A stretch of DNA of 8,436 nucleotides, taken from positions 1 to 8,436 of the forward strand of contig JAPHTL010000067.1 of assembly GCA_026193355.1 (NCBI GenBank). Reading direction: 5' to 3'. Each line of letters starts with the position of its first letter. Position 1 is the stretch's first letter. This document shows positions 7,478 to 8,436 of the stretch, piece after piece. The notes under the pieces were generated by a model. That model was not told the origin of the DNA. It did no database searches and saw nothing but the letters and a program-made list of their open reading frames with translations. Both the position numbers and the translations under genes were made by a program. The DNA is from Rhodospirillales bacterium. GTDB taxonomy: Bacteria > Pseudomonadota > Alphaproteobacteria > Rhodospirillales > JAPHTL01.

Positions 7478-7512
7478 GCCGACGCTGACGGAACACAGTT
7501 CCGACGGTCGGC
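7478..7512 (-). promoter_or_regulatory. Long hairpin in the rne leader, just upstream of the ribosome-binding site
   Basis: Read as rne leader RNA, GCCGAC (7512-7507) pairs with GUCGGC (7483-7478), and inside it CGGAAC (7503-7498) pairs with GUUCCG (7494-7489) across a three-base UGU loop. Twelve Watson-Crick pairs are separated by an internal loop of three by five bases. The base of the stem ends eight bases before the GGAG. In E. coli, stem-loops in the rne 5' UTR let RNase E limit its own mRNA. Position and strength make this a candidate for an equivalent element, but the sequence alone does not show binding. Confidence 0.5.
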
Positions 7513-7658
7513 CACGCATTTTTCCAAAACGAAGCAGATGGCGCCTGATGTCGCGTCCCAGACGTTTGAGGCCCTTTGGGGCGAAACGGACTGTTGACGG
7601 GCTGCCATACCTGCCTCGGAATTCCTAATTGATAACTTCTATACGGCCGCATTCCTGA

Positions 7659-7676
7659 CAGACGCCTGGGCGTTTG
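7659..7676. repeat. Near-perfect 18-bp palindrome, operator-like
   Basis: CAGACGCC (7659-7666) and GGCGTTTG (7669-7676) are inverted copies with one mismatch, separated by two bases. The two-base spacer is too small for an RNA hairpin, so if functional it would more likely be a dimeric repressor site. It lies about 200 bases before the rne start. Confidence 0.35.
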
Positions 7677-7691
7677 ATTTGGAATGGGGTC

Positions 7692-7715
7692 GGACGAATG
7701 CCGAATGCATCGTCC
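7692..7715. repeat. Nine-pair stem-loop with one bulge in the presumed rne leader
   Basis: GGACGA (7692-7697) pairs with TCGTCC (7710-7715), and after a single bulged A (7698) TGC (7699-7701) pairs with GCA (7707-7709) around a five-base loop. It would lie in the rne 5' leader if transcription starts further upstream. No T-run follows on either strand, so it is not a terminator. Confidence 0.4.
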
Positions 7716-7772
7716 ATCGCCGTAACGCCAAGGGGAATATGTATTACCTTCGGCGAACTTTGACGTGGCGTT

Positions 7773-7801
7773 AACATAACGGTAGGAATTTCATTCGACA
7801 A
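7773..7801 (-). promoter_or_regulatory. Candidate rne promoter (weak match)
   Basis: On the minus strand TTGTCG (7801-7796) is followed after 17 bases by TATGTT (7778-7773); each box matches the sigma-70 consensus at four of six positions. Transcription would begin near 7766 and give an rne leader of a little over 300 bases, similar in scale to the long leader of E. coli rne. Other weak boxes exist, so this is only a candidate. Confidence 0.25.
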
Positions 7802-7847
7802 TCACCTTTATCGCGAAGTCGCGATAGTGCAGTTTAACCAAAGGTGA
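7802..7847. repeat. Nested perfect inverted repeats upstream of the amidase gene
   Basis: The inner palindrome TATCGCGA-ag-TCGCGATA (7809-7826) has perfect 8-base arms and a two-base spacer. It is enclosed by a second perfect pair, TCACCTTT (7802-7809) and AAAGGTGA (7840-7847); the two left arms share base 7809. A third pair, TTCGAC (7794-7799) with GTCGAA (7855-7860), encloses both. The inner element is compact enough for a dimeric DNA-binding protein. The larger nest could fold in RNA if transcription of either flanking gene crosses it. Confidence 0.6.
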
Positions 7848-7855
7848 AATGGCGG

Positions 7856-7922
7856 TCGAAATGGGCCGTTCCGTTAACCTTTTTCGGGTACAGGTTGACA
7901 GATTCACAGCCAACCATTTCGA
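7856..7922 (+). repeat. 9-bp inverted repeat whose right arm overlaps the amidase ribosome-binding site
   Basis: TCGAAATGG (7856-7864) and CCATTTCGA (7914-7922) are perfect inverted copies 49 bases apart. The last two bases of the right arm are the first two of the Shine-Dalgarno GAGAGG (7921-7926), four bases before the ATG at 7931. A related direct copy, TGAAATGG (7845-7852), lies 12 bases before the left arm. Pairing in the mRNA would partly cover the ribosome-binding site. The left arm is also needed for the TTCGAC/GTCGAA pairing, so the two folds exclude each other. Confidence 0.4.
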
Positions 7923-7930
7923 GAGGCGCA

Positions 7931-8436
7931 ATGAGGCGCACTTTTGGCAATATCGCACGTTTGGTTTTCGCGGCCCTGGCATTTGTTGTCGTGGGCGGCG
8001 TCGTTGATGCGCATGCGACACCGGTTGTAAGCGATATCCGCATTGGTGACCACAAGGACAAGACGCGGTTTGTTATCGATGTCTCGGAAAACATTGCTTT
8101 CCGCGTTTCGACGTTACCTGATCCTTACCGGATCGTCATCGACATGCCCGAGGTCGGCTGGCAGCTTCCGTCGAAGCCGCTGCCCGGGAAAACAGGCCAT
8201 ATAGACAGTTTCCGCTACGGTTTGTTCAAGCCCGGAAACTCGCGGCTTGTCATTGATCTGGGGGGGCCTGTTCAGGTCAAGAATGCATTTGTTTTACCGC
8301 CCAGGGACGGGCAGGCGTTTCGTTTCGTACTTGACTTGTCATCCAGCAGCCGTGAAGCGTTTCTGCGCAATACACAGCCTCCTTCCGTCGCTGATGCATC
8401 GCCGGCCTCCGGGCCCGATCCCGCGAAAGCGGAGTC
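7931..8436 (+). CDS. amiC: AMIN-domain N-acetylmuramoyl-L-alanine amidase (5' part; 3' end outside window)
   Basis: 168 complete codons are visible before the right edge. The ATG at 7931 has GAGAGG four bases upstream. A Sec signal peptide occupies residues 1-29, with cleavage after A-H-A, so the protein is periplasmic. Residues about 32-136 form an AMIN domain: SDIRIGDHKDKTRFVIDVS, then PDPYRIVIDMPEV, DSFRYGLFKPGNSRLVIDL and FRFVLDLSS, the alternating strands typical of this septum- and peptidoglycan-targeting module. A Pro/Ala/Ser-rich linker begins near 149. The zinc amidase domain expected next, which cuts the bond between MurNAc and the peptide stem during daughter-cell separation, lies beyond the window and is inferred. 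AMIN domains also occur in secretins such as PilQ, but position divergent from rne favours the amidase. Repeats in the leader (7794-7922) may affect its expression. Confidence 0.85.
   Translation, partial: MRRTFGNIARLVFAALAFVVVGGVVDAHATPVVSDIRIGDHKDKTRFVIDVSENIAFRVSTLPDPYRIVIDMPEVGWQLPSKPLPGKTGHIDSFRYGLFKPGNSRLVIDLGGPVQVKNAFVLPPRDGQAFRFVLDLSSSSREAFLRNTQPPSVADASPASGPDPAKAE

Larger units (their letters stand above)
7455..7930. other. Non-coding divergent region between rne and the amidase gene
   Basis: These 476 bases hold no credible gene on either strand; short frames entering from the amidase start have no recognisable features. The region must contain promoters and leaders for both rne (minus) and the amidase gene (plus). 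It is rich in inverted repeats: two hairpins in the presumed rne leader (7478-7512 and 7692-7715), a near-palindrome at 7659-7676, a small dyad CGTTA-aca-TAACG at 7769-7781, and nested repeats at 7794-7922 before the amidase start. A single GANTC site, the CcrM methylation sequence of many alphaproteobacteria, lies at 7901-7905. A plus-strand TTGACG (7760-7765) could be a -35 box, but its best -10, TAGGAA (7783-7788), is poor. Confidence 0.75.

Noticed and set aside
5421..7628. A 735-codon open frame on the plus strand opposite rne.
   Set aside because: It lies almost wholly antisense to a clearly conserved RNase E, has no recognisable domain, and is explained by the GC-rich codon pattern of rne and its Arg/Glu/Ala-rich tail.
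7771..7879. TTAA/TTAACC sequences as CtrA binding sites.
   Set aside because: The three TTAA occurrences (7771, 7834, 7874) are 63 and 40 bases apart; none forms the TTAA-N7-TTAA pair expected for CtrA.
7804..7886. Direct repeat ACCTTTATCG (7804-7813) and ACCTTTTTCG (7877-7886).
   Set aside because: Ten bases with one mismatch in an AT-richer stretch; two copies are not enough to claim a site.
7895..7900. TTGACA upstream of the amidase gene as a -35 box.
   Set aside because: A -10 at the normal 17-base distance would be TTCGAG, overlapping the Shine-Dalgarno, and would leave no room for a leader.
7791..8094. Short minus-strand frames (76 and 86 codons) across the amidase start.
   Set aside because: They are antisense to the signal peptide and AMIN domain, lack convincing ribosome-binding sites, and show no recognisable features.

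Overview
The window looks like ordinary chromosomal DNA from a moderately GC-rich alphaproteobacterium, probably from the Rhodospirillales or a neighbouring order. Three things point there. The RNase E has an acidic insertion in its S1 region and a C-terminal GWW motif of the kind that binds PNPase in Caulobacter. A divergently transcribed AMIN-domain amidase sits beside rne, an arrangement common in alphaproteobacteria. The coding style is consistent throughout. I see no mobile element, CRISPR array, tRNA, rRNA, phage gene or defence system.

Layout, left to right. On the minus strand, a TPR-containing M48 metalloprotease of the BepA/YfgC type (575-1927) overlaps by an ATGA the start of a lipoprotein gene that runs off the left edge (578 down to 1). 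Divergent from these, with very little DNA between the starts, is a plus-strand pair: a lipoprotein of the gamma-glutamyltransferase family whose substrate and catalytic residues are altered (about 1950-3584), followed 12 bases later by a class I/II PLP-dependent aminotransferase (3597-4745). Convergent to that pair is rne (4782-7454, minus), encoding an 890-residue RNase E with a complete catalytic half and a long disordered, Arg-rich scaffold tail. A non-coding region (7455-7930) separates rne from the plus-strand amidase gene, which runs off the right edge (7931-8436+).

How the genes relate. The left pair is probably an envelope unit: a periplasmic protease plus a lipoprotein. The GGT-like lipoprotein is expected outside the cytoplasm and the aminotransferase inside it. 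They look co-transcribed, but no shared pathway can be stated from sequence. RNase E is the core of the RNA degradosome. The amidase cleaves peptidoglycan crosslinks during division.

The most interesting material is the altered active site of the GGT-like protein and the 476-base region between rne and the amidase gene. That region holds a long hairpin just before the rne ribosome-binding site, a two-codon open frame touching the rne start, and nested or competing inverted repeats in front of the amidase start. I found no convincing new multi-gene system.
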